Below, piece by piece: positions 16,752 through 24,865 of a stretch of DNA of 64,000 nt (within the stretch, counting starts at the first letter, position 1; the number at the start of each line of letters is the position of its first letter). Below the pieces are notes generated by a model, which was given only the letters and a program-made list of their open reading frames with translations, was not told the origin of the DNA and did no database searches. Source of the DNA: JALOAT01 sp041685115 (GTDB taxonomy: Bacteria > Pseudomonadota > Gammaproteobacteria > Thiohalomonadales > Thiohalomonadaceae). The translations under genes and the position numbers were made by a program. The stretch is from assembly GCA_041685115.1 (NCBI GenBank), contig JAWLGK010000011.1, positions 43,408-107,407 of the forward strand, read 5' to 3'.

Positions 16752-17015
16752 GGCCCGCGATTAGGGGAATGGTTCTTGGTGGCTGCGTCGGCGAATGCAC
16801 CCGCCGTAATCGCGGACGCATTTTTCCATCTCTCTGTGCTTCTGCACGTCGGCGTGTGCCCTCATTTACCGCGCCAAAGAACGGGTCTCTTGACCACGCC
16901 TCTCGCCATTCTCACTGGCATCACCTCACTTCCTCGTTGATTTCTCCCGCTGCACTCGCAGGAAGCATTGTGGCCACGGTCCGCCTGTTCTATCACTCTG
17001 CCTGTGAGGGCACCG

Positions 17016-17510
17016 ATGGGACGGGCGATGGAACGCGCTTTCCTGGGCGCTGCGCTGGGGGTCGTGTTGTGTGCTGACGTGCAGGCGGGGCAATGGGCGA
17101 TGTTGGTGAATGGCCACGCCATGCATCTGGAGGAGACAAAAAAGGGATCGGACAACGAAGACAACTACGGCCTGGGAATTGAATATGGCTTTACGCCCAG
17201 CGGCCGCTTACGGCCGTTCATGTTTGCAAATGGCTTTCGCGACAGCAACGAGGATCCCTCGTATGCGGTCGGCGGTGGCTATCGCCTGCGGTTGATCGAG
17301 CGGACGATTTACCTGGATGGTGGTTTCGCAGCGATGATGATGACCCGTCACGATTACCGTGACGGTGATCCGTTTCCAGCCCTATTGCCGGTGGTGACCA
17401 TCGGCGTGGGCGCAATCGGTATGAATGTACTGTACGCGCCCGATATCGGTCCCACGGTGCCGCTGATCTTTTTCCAGCTGCGCATCGCGCCGGCGGAGTC
17501 GCGGCGCTAA
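17016..17510 (+). CDS. PagP-like outer-membrane beta-barrel protein
   Basis: 165-residue exported protein with a signal peptide (ERAFLGAALGVVLCADVQA), then alternating beta-strand sequence ending in an aromatic strand (LIFFQLRI). I read it as a divergent PagP (lipid A palmitoyltransferase) homologue: NGHAMHLEE aligns with the PagP segment holding the catalytic His, FRDSNEDPSY with its Asp-Ser pair, and FAAMMMTRHDY plus PFPALLPVVTIG with the PagP TAR...IPLPVLLPLASVG region. Start 17016 has a GAGGG SD; 17028 is possible. It is preceded by REP-like repeats. The function is inferred from motif alignment by eye. Confidence 0.7.
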   Translation: MGRAMERAFLGAALGVVLCADVQAGQWAMLVNGHAMHLEETKKGSDNEDNYGLGIEYGFTPSGRLRPFMFANGFRDSNEDPSYAVGGGYRLRLIERTIYLDGGFAAMMMTRHDYRDGDPFPALLPVVTIGVGAIGMNVLYAPDIGPTVPLIFFQLRIAPAESRR

Positions 17511-17511
17511 G

Positions 17512-17919
17512 TCAGACCAGGCTCAGCGCGACCGTTTCCACCTGTGATTCATGCAGCCGGAAGCCGCGCATGTCCAATACACCTCGGGTGTCCAGCGAAA
17601 TGATGAGGTAGAGGGCGTCGGGATAGGCGGCCTCGGCCAGGTCGCGCACCGAGGGCGCGGCAGGGGCGTGGGGATGGGAGTGATAGATGGCGAACAGGGT
17701 CTCGCCGCATTCGCGCATCCGGCGCATGGCGTCAATCTGTGCGTCCGGCGCCATGACGAACACGCGCGCGGGATCGGCCGCGGCGTTCGCCACCGGGTAG
17801 ACGTGCACGGCAACGCCGTCACGGGCGCCGATGAGCCCGCATACCTCGGCTTCCGGTGACTGCTGCGCGTGGGCGAGCAGGCGATTGACGACGCGGCGGG
17901 GCAGGGCGACTTCGCTCAC
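17512..17919 (-). CDS. JAMM/Mov34-type metallopeptidase (M67 family)
   Basis: 135-residue MPN+ protein. The zinc motif reads HSHPHAPAAPSVRD (HxHP...SxxD), with an upstream glutamate (AEVCGLIGA) as the general base. Such enzymes cleave ubiquitin-like sulfur carrier proteins. The start is GTG at 17919, overlapping the moeB stop by 4 bp (GTGA). Pairing with an E1-like MoeB/ThiF suggests sulfur-carrier processing or sulfur transfer; no ubiquitin-like carrier is encoded next to it in this window. Confidence 0.85.
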   Translation of the reverse strand: MSEVALPRRVVNRLLAHAQQSPEAEVCGLIGARDGVAVHVYPVANAAADPARVFVMAPDAQIDAMRRMRECGETLFAIYHSHPHAPAAPSVRDLAEAAYPDALYLIISLDTRGVLDMRGFRLHESQVETVALSLV

Positions 17920-18668
17920 CGCCGGCCTCCACACGCGGGGCAGTCAGGGTCTTTGCGCAGGCGAAGGCTGCGCACGTCCATGGTCAGCGCATCCACCACC
18001 AGCAGGCGCCCGGCCAGCCCTTGTTCAGCGTCGGCTAACAGCTTGAGTGTCTCAGCCGCCTGGATGCTGCCGATCATGCCCACCAGCGGGCCGAGCACGC
18101 CCACCAGGCTGCAGGTGTCCTCACCCGCGCCGCTGTCGTCGCGGTACAGGCAGCGGTAACAGGGCGCGTCGGCGCGATCGTTGCGAAACACGCTCACCTG
18201 GCCTTCCATGCGGATGGCCGCGCCGGACACCAGCGGCTTGCGGGCGCGCACGCAGGCCTCATTCACGGCGTAACGGGTCTCGAAGTTGTCACAGGCGTCG
18301 ACGATCACATCGGCCAGGGTCACCTGTTCCAGCAGGCTGTCACCTTGCAGGAACTGGTTGAGGGCGATGGCGTTTACGTCCGGATTGATGGCGCGCACCG
18401 CCTCGACGGCCGATTCCGCCTTGGCCCGGCCCACGTCGGCGTCGCGGTGCAGCACCTGGCGCTGCAGGTTGGAGAGTTCCACGTTGTCGTAGTCGCACAG
18501 CGCGAGGGTGCCCACACCGGCCGCGGCCAGGTACTGCGTCACCGGCGAGCCCAGGCCGCCGAGACCCAGCACCAGCACCCGCGATCCCATGAGCCGTTCC
18601 TGCCCGGCCAGGCCAAGCCACGGCAGCAGCATCTGCCGGCTGTAACGTTCGTGTTGTTGGTCGTTCAC
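17916..18668 (-). CDS. moeB: MoeB/ThiF-family adenylyltransferase (E1-like)
   Basis: 250-residue E1-like enzyme that adenylates the C-terminus of sulfur carrier proteins (MoaD/ThiS/ubiquitin-like). The ATP loop is VLGLGGLGSP (about 33-42). Two zinc CxxC pairs are present, CYRC and CPAC at the C-terminus, and a cysteine sits at EDTCSLVGVLGPLVG. Its downstream partner is the JAMM peptidase. MoeB, ThiF and HesA cannot be told apart here. Confidence 0.9.
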   Translation of the reverse strand: MNDQQHERYSRQMLLPWLGLAGQERLMGSRVLVLGLGGLGSPVTQYLAAAGVGTLALCDYDNVELSNLQRQVLHRDADVGRAKAESAVEAVRAINPDVNAIALNQFLQGDSLLEQVTLADVIVDACDNFETRYAVNEACVRARKPLVSGAAIRMEGQVSVFRNDRADAPCYRCLYRDDSGAGEDTCSLVGVLGPLVGMIGSIQAAETLKLLADAEQGLAGRLLVVDALTMDVRSLRLRKDPDCPACGGRR

Positions 18669-18685
18669 TGCTTGACTCGGGGGAT

Positions 18686-18778
18686 TAGACGCGGAGTGCG
18701 CGGAGGCGCAGAGGACGCGGTGAAGAATCCATTCACTGATCTCCGCGTCCCCCGCGCCTCCGCGTCCTCTGCGTTGGG
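18686..18778. repeat. GCGGAGG-family inverted-repeat element, copy 4
   Basis: The left arm is GACGCGGAGTGCGCGGAGGC with GCAGAGGACGCGG. The right arm is CTCCGCGTCCCCCGCGCC with TCCGCGTCCTCTGCGTT. The core is about 25 bp. It lies between the small gene at 18801 and moeB. Confidence 0.75.
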
Positions 18779-18800
18779 TTTTCTGTTCAGGCTTTCGCGA

Positions 18801-19202
18801 TCAAAGATAATTGCGCCAGTGCTCGGGCCGCTCGTCGCGGCAGCCGTGGGGTAGGCGCTGGTAGCGGTTCACGTAGACCTGGGTATTGGCTTCCGGGCCC
18901 TGCAGACCGCGGTTGGTGCGTTCGTTTTCTTCCGTGTAGTAGTAGAGCGCGCGTTTGAGCTTGCAAAGCAGGCTGTTGTCCAGGTGGTAGCCCTCGGCCT
19001 GCAAGGTGCTCTCGATCTGCTGCAGGGTGATGGTCGTGAGGTCGTAGCCTACCTGGAGTTGGTGGCCGGTGAGCGCGCTGGCGTCCTGCACCCCCTGCAG
19101 GCCGCCCACCAGCGGCACCGCGGAATGCGCCTGGGACGGATCCGGATGCAGGCGGCAGAAGCGGATGTCGCGGTTCTTGGGCAAGGGCTGCGGCGCGGTC
19201 AT
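18801..19202 (-). CDS. Conserved-looking protein with HMA/ferredoxin-like core lacking CxxC
   Basis: 133 residues, not confidently recognised. The central part (VPLVGGLQGVQDASALTGHQ then LQVGYDLTTITLQQIESTLQ) has the beta-alpha-beta-beta pattern of heavy-metal-associated domains but lacks the metal-binding CxxC. The C-terminal third is charged and aromatic (LKRALYYYTEENERTNRG; RYQRLPHGCRDERPEHWRNY). It sits between prmC and moeB on the same strand, so it may be co-transcribed. Calling it metal-related would be speculation. Confidence 0.7.
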   Translation of the reverse strand: MTAPQPLPKNRDIRFCRLHPDPSQAHSAVPLVGGLQGVQDASALTGHQLQVGYDLTTITLQQIESTLQAEGYHLDNSLLCKLKRALYYYTEENERTNRGLQGPEANTQVYVNRYQRLPHGCRDERPEHWRNYL

Positions 19203-19226
19203 GGATTGGATCCTAGCTAGGCGGAA

Positions 19227-20084
19227 TCACAGGTCAACCCCCGGCGTCCGGCCCAGGGTGACACGTTCATGTCCGAGGGCGTCGCGCTCGCTGCGCACGT
19301 CCACCAGTCCGTTGTCATCCAGCAGGGCGCGGACCGCCGCCCCCTGATCGTAACCATGTTCCAGCAACAGCCAGCCGCCATCGTGCAGGTGCGTGCGGGC
19401 GCCGGCGGCGATGAGGCGCAGATCGTCGAGCCCCTCGGGCCCTGCGGCCAGCGCTGAGCGCGGTTCGAAGCGCAGGTCGCCCTCCGAGAGATGGCGGTCA
19501 TCGGCGGCGATGTAGGGCGGATTGGAGACGATCATCTGAAAACGTTCCCCAGCCAAGGGCGCATACCAGGCACCCTCACGGAATTCCAGGTTGGCAATGC
19601 CGAGCCGGGTGGCATTGGCACGGGCCACGGCGAGTGCGCCGCTGCTGCGATCGGTGGCCGTGATGCGGCAGCTGGGGCGCTCACGGGCCAAGGCCAGGGC
19701 GATGGCGCCGCTGCCGGTACCCAGATCGGCGAGCCGCCAGTCGGCCTGCTCGGGGATGCGGGCCAGCGCCAGTTCAACCAGCAGTTCAGTCTCGGGGCGG
19801 GGGATGAGGGTATCCGCCGTCACTGCCAGATCCAGGGACCAGAAGGCGCGCATGCCGATCAGGTAAGCGACGGGCTCGCCGGCCAGGCGCCTTTCGAGCA
19901 AGGCTTCGAAAGCCGCGCGTTGCTCGGATGTGAGCACTCGCTCAGGCCAGGTGTGCAGCCAGGTGCGGGTCTTGCCGAGTGCGTGGGCAAGCAATATCTC
20001 GGCCTCGCCACCCGCTTCCGGACCGAGCCGAGGACGGGCGCGGGCGAGCACCGAGGCGACGGAGGGTTCTGTGTGCAGGCTCAT
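19227..20084 (-). CDS. prmC: Release factor glutamine methyltransferase
   Basis: 285-residue N5-glutamine methyltransferase that modifies the GGQ glutamine of RF1/RF2. The SAM motif is ADLGTGSGAIALALA and the catalytic NPPY lies in VSNPPYIAADDRHL. The ATG at 20084 (MSLHTEP) is chosen; an in-frame GTG lies 5 codons upstream. Normally it directly follows prfA. Here a 3.6-kb iron module on the other strand separates the two, so prmC must have its own promoter in the 20085-20268 divergent region. Confidence 0.94.
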   Translation of the reverse strand: MSLHTEPSVASVLARARPRLGPEAGGEAEILLAHALGKTRTWLHTWPERVLTSEQRAAFEALLERRLAGEPVAYLIGMRAFWSLDLAVTADTLIPRPETELLVELALARIPEQADWRLADLGTGSGAIALALARERPSCRITATDRSSGALAVARANATRLGIANLEFREGAWYAPLAGERFQMIVSNPPYIAADDRHLSEGDLRFEPRSALAAGPEGLDDLRLIAAGARTHLHDGGWLLLEHGYDQGAAVRALLDDNGLVDVRSERDALGHERVTLGRTPGVDL

Positions 20085-20127
20085 GGTCACGGTAGGCACG
20101 TTAACACGTTTTCGTCCACGACCGTCC

Positions 20128-20171
20128 TTGACGTCCCTGGGGGATTTCTGTATTAATGCGAATCGTTCGCA
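20128..20171 (+). promoter_or_regulatory. Putative sigma-70 promoter with Fur-like operator for feoABC
   Basis: TTGACG (20128-20133), a 17-bp spacer and TATTAA (20151-20156), directly followed by a perfect 6-3-6 palindrome TGCGAA-TCG-TTCGCA (20157-20171). The palindrome resembles a Fur-type box placed over the transcription start, as expected for iron repression of feo. Binding is inferred, not shown. Confidence 0.65.
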
Positions 20172-20268
20172 ATCGAAAGCGGCGCTTCCCGATGCACCCC
20201 ATACCCGTGGGAGTACCGGGGACGGAGCCAGCCAATCAACGTCAGCCTCTCAGGCGTGGAATGATCGC

Positions 20269-20523
20269 ATGCACATCACACTCAAGCAGCTGAAGGTGGG
20301 CGAGCGCGCCCGCGTGACCGGTTTTGCCAAGGGGGAGCCCGGTTACCGACATCGTTTGCTCACCATGGGGCTCACCCCGGGCACGCCGCTTGCCGTGACG
20401 CGTGTGGCCCCGCTCGGCGACCCCATGGAGATCGAAGTGCGCGGCTACAGCCTCTCCTTGCGAAAAGACGAGGCGGCGGTGCTGCATATCGCGCCGTTCG
20501 CGGGCGAAGGGGAAGGCGCGTGA
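20269..20523 (+). CDS. feoA: Ferrous iron transport protein A
   Basis: 84-residue SH3-like cytoplasmic protein needed for FeoB function. Typical sequence: LKQLKVGERARVTGF at the N-terminus and RLLTMGLTPGTPLAVTRVAPLGDPM in two parts across residues 27-55, with IEVRGYSLSLRKDEA. It overlaps feoB by 3 bp in a GTGA junction and lies downstream of the Fur-like promoter. Confidence 0.95.
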   Translation: MHITLKQLKVGERARVTGFAKGEPGYRHRLLTMGLTPGTPLAVTRVAPLGDPMEIEVRGYSLSLRKDEAAVLHIAPFAGEGEGA

Positions 20524-22841
20524 AGCTGACCATTGCCCTGGTGGGCAACCCCAACTGCGGCAAGACCACCCTGTTCAACGCCCTCACCGGTGCCCGTCAG
20601 ACCGTGGGCAATTGGCCCGGGGTTACCGTGGAGCGCAAGAGCGGCCACTACCGCTTCGGCGAGCAGAGCGTGGAAGTGGTGGATTTACCGGGTGTTTACG
20701 CACTCGACGCGATCCCCGGTGCGACCTCACTCGATCAGAAGGTCGCCCACGACTTCGCGCTATCGGCAACGCCCGATCTCATCGTCAACATCGTCGATGC
20801 CGCCAACCTGGAGCGCAATCTCTATCTCACCACCCAGTTGCTGGAACTGGGTCGGCCCATGATCGTGGCGCTCAATATGGTGGATGCGGCGGCGGCCAAG
20901 GGTGTCACCGTGGATGAGGATGCGCTGTCACAGCGTCTCGGTTGTCCGGTGGTGGCCATGTCGGCGGCTATGGGCCGGGGGGTGACGGAGCTGAAACGGC
21001 GTATTGCCGAGGGGCCCGTCGCTGCATCGCAGGTGCAGGTGCGGCATCAGGATGTGGTTGAGCAAGCGGTGGCGCAGTTGACCGGCCGCATCACGCCGCA
21101 AAACGAGGTACTCACACCACGCTGGATGGCGCTCAAGCTGCTCGAAGGCGATGAAGCAGCGCTGCGCGGCGTGGATGCAGATACCATCGCACTGGCCCGC
21201 TCCCTGCGTGAGCGCGCCGAGGCGGCCGCCGGCGAGGAACTGGACGTGCTGGCAGCCGACGCACGTTATCGATTCATCGGCGAGGTGGCCGGTGCCGTGC
21301 GGCAGCGCGCGGGTGTGCTGCGCGAACACTTCAGCCGCCGGCTGGATCGGGCGGTGCTCAATCGCGTGCTCGGCCTGCCGATCTTCCTCTTCGTCATCTA
21401 CCTGATGTTCCTCTTCACCATCAATCTCGGCGGCGTTTTCATCGACTTCTTCGACCTGCTGGCGGGCGCTCTGCTGGTGGATGGTTTCGGCACGCTGCTG
21501 TCGGCGCTCGGCACGCCAGACTGGCTGCGGGTATTGCTCGCGGACGGCGCGGGCGGCGGCGTGCAGACGGTCACCACCTTCATTCCAGTGATTGGTTTTC
21601 TGTTCCTGTTCCTTTCCTTCCTCGAAGACTCGGGTTACATGGCACGCGCGGCCTTCGTCATGGATCGCCTGATGCGCGCGTTGGGGTTGCCTGGCAAGTC
21701 GTTCGTGCCACTCATCGTGGGTTTCGGCTGCAACGTGCCGGCGGTGATGGCGACCCGCACCCTCGAACATCCCCGTGACCGGCTGGTCACCATGGCCATG
21801 ACACCGTTCATGTCCTGCGGTGCACGATTGCCGGTGTATGCGCTGTTCGCGGCGGCGTTCTTCCCGGTCGGCGGACAGAACATGGTCTTCGCGCTTTACC
21901 TCCTCGGCATTGCGGTGGCGATCCTTACCGCCTTTGCCCTGCGGCGCACGCTGCTGCCCGGTGAGGGTTCGCCCTTCGTGATGGAACTGCCGCCGTATCA
22001 ATGGCCGACACTGCGCGGTCTGCTTATTCACACCTGGGCACGGCTCAAGGGCTTCGTGGTGAAGGCCGGGCGCATCATCGTGCCCATGGTGCTGGTGCTC
22101 AACGTCCTCAACAGTCTCGGCACCGACGGCAGCTTCGGTCATCAGGAGAGCCAGGATTCGCTGCTCTCGGCGGTGGGCCGCACCATCGCGCCCGCGTTCG
22201 CGCCCATGGGGCTGAGTGAGGAAAACTGGCCGGCCGCGGTGGGCGTGTTCACCGGCGTGCTTGCGAAGGAGGCGGTGGTGGGCACCCTCGATGCGCTCTA
22301 CAGCCAGTTGGGCGCCGGTCCCGCAGCACGTGATGAAGCGGAGGCGTTTGTGCTGGGCGACGCGCTGGTCGAAGCCTTCGCCTCCATTCCGGCCAACCTC
22401 GCCGGGCTCGCCGACGCGGCGCTCGATCCGCTCGGCATCGACATCGGCGACGTGAGGGACGCCGCGGCGGCCGCTGAAACCCAGGAGGTCGCGCTCGGTA
22501 CGTTCGGCGCCATGGCGCAACTCTTCGACGGGCAGGTGGGCGCCTTTGCCTACCTGCTGCTCATCCTGCTCTATTTCCCGTGCGTCGCCGTGCTCGGCGC
22601 CGTGTACCGCGAGGCGGGCGGGCGCTGGGCCGCGTTCATCGCCGTGTGGTCCACCGGACTCGGCTATGGTGCGTCAACCCTCTATTACCAGCTCGCCACC
22701 TTCAGCCGTCACCCCTCGCAATCGCTGATCTGGAGCGTGGTGATCATCGGTGCGCTGGCGCTCGGGCTTGCCCTCATGCGCCGCATCGGCGCGCGCACGA
22801 CCCTGCCTGGGCGGGTCTGTGAAACGGGAGCCTGCCCATGA
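20520..22841 (+). CDS. feoB: Ferrous iron transporter B (GTPase-linked permease)
   Basis: 773-residue inner-membrane Fe(II) transporter. An N-terminal G domain carries G1 GNPNCGKTT, G3 DLPGVY and G4 NMVD. It is followed by a helical regulatory domain and a polytopic core with two Gate motifs (SGYMARAAFVMDR, VPLIVGFGCNVPAVMATR). The start is GTG at 20520, coupled to feoA. It overlaps feoC by 4 bp (ATGA). Confidence 0.97.
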   Translation: MKLTIALVGNPNCGKTTLFNALTGARQTVGNWPGVTVERKSGHYRFGEQSVEVVDLPGVYALDAIPGATSLDQKVAHDFALSATPDLIVNIVDAANLERNLYLTTQLLELGRPMIVALNMVDAAAAKGVTVDEDALSQRLGCPVVAMSAAMGRGVTELKRRIAEGPVAASQVQVRHQDVVEQAVAQLTGRITPQNEVLTPRWMALKLLEGDEAALRGVDADTIALARSLRERAEAAAGEELDVLAADARYRFIGEVAGAVRQRAGVLREHFSRRLDRAVLNRVLGLPIFLFVIYLMFLFTINLGGVFIDFFDLLAGALLVDGFGTLLSALGTPDWLRVLLADGAGGGVQTVTTFIPVIGFLFLFLSFLEDSGYMARAAFVMDRLMRALGLPGKSFVPLIVGFGCNVPAVMATRTLEHPRDRLVTMAMTPFMSCGARLPVYALFAAAFFPVGGQNMVFALYLLGIAVAILTAFALRRTLLPGEGSPFVMELPPYQWPTLRGLLIHTWARLKGFVVKAGRIIVPMVLVLNVLNSLGTDGSFGHQESQDSLLSAVGRTIAPAFAPMGLSEENWPAAVGVFTGVLAKEAVVGTLDALYSQLGAGPAARDEAEAFVLGDALVEAFASIPANLAGLADAALDPLGIDIGDVRDAAAAAETQEVALGTFGAMAQLFDGQVGAFAYLLLILLYFPCVAVLGAVYREAGGRWAAFIAVWSTGLGYGASTLYYQLATFSRHPSQSLIWSVVIIGALALGLALMRRIGARTTLPGRVCETGACP

Positions 22842-23053
22842 CCCCGAGTGACCTCAAGCACTATTTGATCGAGCACCGCCAGGCGACGCTCCAGGACTTG
22901 GCACAACACTTCGGCGCTGAACCCAGCGCAGTGGAAGGGATGCTCGACCTGTGGCAACGCAAGGGGCGGGTGACCTGCCGCGAGGCGGAGAAGTGCCGTG
23001 GCTGCCGGCAGTGTGCCGCGGCGGCGACGGTGATTTACGAGTGGCGGCACTGA
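22838..23053 (+). CDS. feoC: FeoC-like winged-helix transcriptional/regulatory protein
   Basis: 71-residue winged-helix protein with a cysteine cluster (CREAEKCRGCRQCAAAA) that in FeoC can bind an Fe-S cluster. It is the last gene of the feoABC operon and overlaps feoB by 4 bp. Its likely role is to stabilise FeoB or sense iron/oxygen. Confidence 0.9.
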   Translation: MTPSDLKHYLIEHRQATLQDLAQHFGAEPSAVEGMLDLWQRKGRVTCREAEKCRGCRQCAAAATVIYEWRH

Positions 23054-23186
23054 GTCCGGCACGGCACACTGGTGTTCAGCAGGCAGGCTACGTCACCGCG
23101 ATGCCCCGGACTGGAGAACCCGGCATGCCGCCTGTCGCCGTGAACGATCATCGATTCCTTCTGAACAAGAACAAAAGGAGCTAACC

Positions 23187-23651
23187 ATGGACATCGGCAT
23201 CAATCAGACCGATCGTGAAAAAATCGCCGCCGGCCTGTCGCGGCTGCTCGCCGACAGCTACACCCTCTATCTGATGACCCACAATTTCCATTGGAACGTG
23301 AAGGGTCCCATGTTCAACACCCTGCACGTGATGTTCATGGAGCAGTACACGGAACAGTGGAACGCCCTCGACATGATCGCCGAGCGCATCCGCGCCTTGG
23401 ATTTCCCGGCGCCCGGCACCTACAACGAGTTCGTCAAGCTCGCCTCCATCAAGGAAGTGGAAGGAGTGCCGAAGGCGACGGAGATGATTCGTCTCCTGGT
23501 GGCAGCGCAGGAAGCCACCGCGCGCACGGCACGCGGCTTGTTCCCGGTGGTGAACGAGGCCAACGACCAGCCCACCGCTGACCTGCTCACCCAGCGGCTG
23601 GAAGTGCACGAGAAGACCGCCTGGATGCTGCGCAGCCTGCTCGAAGAGTAA
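23187..23651 (+). CDS. dps: Dps-family ferritin-like protein
   Basis: 154-residue Dps/bacterioferritin-like protein that oxidises and stores iron and protects DNA. The inter-subunit ferroxidase residues are visible in MTHNFHWNVKGPMFNTLH and QWNALDMIAERIRALD. A strong SD (AAAAGGAG) precedes the ATG. It lies 133 bp after feoC, so iron import and iron storage are encoded together. It converges with prfA. Confidence 0.93.
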   Translation: MDIGINQTDREKIAAGLSRLLADSYTLYLMTHNFHWNVKGPMFNTLHVMFMEQYTEQWNALDMIAERIRALDFPAPGTYNEFVKLASIKEVEGVPKATEMIRLLVAAQEATARTARGLFPVVNEANDQPTADLLTQRLEVHEKTAWMLRSLLEE

Positions 23652-23716
23652 TTGCGACAAGTCTGACGGGATCGCGGGACGGTTTCGCTACGCTCCGTCG
23701 GGAGCGTAACCGTGCG

Positions 23717-24802
23717 TTAGTCCGCCGCCAGCGCCGCCAACTGATCGGCCTGGTATTCGTTCACCAGCGGATCGATGAGCGGGTCCAGGTCGCCTTCCAT
23801 CACCATTTCGAGCTTGTAGAGGGTGAGATTGATGCGGTGATCGGTGACCCGGCCCTGCGGGAAGTTGTAGGTGCGGATGCGTTCAGAGCGATCGCCGCTG
23901 CCCACCAGCAGCTTGCGGGTGGCGGCCTGTTCGCTGTGCTGTTTTTCCTGTTCCGCTGCAAGCAGCTTTGCAGCAAGCAACGACATGGCGCGGGCGCGGT
24001 TCTTGTGCTGGGAGCGTTCGTCCTGGCACTCCACCACGATGCCCGAGGGCAGGTGGGTGATGCGGATGGCGGACTCGGTGCGGTTGACGTGCTGACCGCC
24101 GGCCCCGGAGGCGCGGTAGGTATCGACCTTCAGGTCGGCAGGATTGATGTCGACGGTCTCGACCTCGTCCACCTCCGGCATCACCGCCACGGTGCAGGCG
24201 GAGGTGTGGATGCGCCCCTGCGCCTCGGTCTCCGGCACGCGTTGCACGCGGTGGCCGCCCGATTCGAACTTGAGCCGCGAATAGGCGCCCGCACCCGCGA
24301 GGCGCGCGATGATCTCCTTGTAGCCGCCGTGCTCGCCGGGACTCTCGCTGATGATCTCCACCTGCCAACGGCGGTTTTCGGCGTATTTCGCATACATGCG
24401 GAACAGGTCGCCGGCGAACAGCGCCGCTTCATCGCCGCCCGTGCCCGCGCGCACTTCCAGGAAGATGTTGCGCTCGTCGTTGGGGTCCTTGGGTAGCAGC
24501 AGTTTCTGCAATTCCAGCTCCTGCTCCTCGCGGCGTTGTTTGGCGTCGTGCAGTTCCTCTTCAGCCAGGGCACGCATGTCCGGGTCGGCGTCCTTCAGCA
24601 TGGCTTCGGCCGCCGCCATGTCCGCGAGCGTGGCTTGGTAGCGCGCGAATGCCTCCACCACGGGACCGATCTGGGCGTGTTCCCTGGAGAGCGCACGGAA
24701 GCGCTCCTGGTCAGCGATGATGGATGATTCGGCCAGCAGGCCGTTGATCTCCTCGAAACGTTCGGCCAGATTTTCGAGCTTGCGGAGTATGGAAGGTTTC
24801 AC
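23717..24802 (-). CDS. prfA: Peptide chain release factor 1
   Basis: 361-residue RF1 that reads UAA/UAG. The GGQ motif is in ASGAGGQHVNRTES, and the stop-codon recognition tripeptide position reads PET in RVPETEAQGR, a common variant of PxT. It follows hemA closely, but its usual downstream partner prmC is displaced by the iron module. Confidence 0.96.
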   Translation of the reverse strand: MKPSILRKLENLAERFEEINGLLAESSIIADQERFRALSREHAQIGPVVEAFARYQATLADMAAAEAMLKDADPDMRALAEEELHDAKQRREEQELELQKLLLPKDPNDERNIFLEVRAGTGGDEAALFAGDLFRMYAKYAENRRWQVEIISESPGEHGGYKEIIARLAGAGAYSRLKFESGGHRVQRVPETEAQGRIHTSACTVAVMPEVDEVETVDINPADLKVDTYRASGAGGQHVNRTESAIRITHLPSGIVVECQDERSQHKNRARAMSLLAAKLLAAEQEKQHSEQAATRKLLVGSGDRSERIRTYNFPQGRVTDHRINLTLYKLEMVMEGDLDPLIDPLVNEYQADQLAALAAD

Positions 24803-24865
24803 GTGGGCGAATCCGGCGCGCGCACTACCACCGGGCCGGGAACGGTCCGGTGGAGGCAGCGTTCG

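Noticed and set aside
20928..22520. 530-codon minus-strand frame opposite feoB
   Set aside because: Low-complexity His/Gln/Arg-rich translation typical of antisense shadow in GC-rich DNA.
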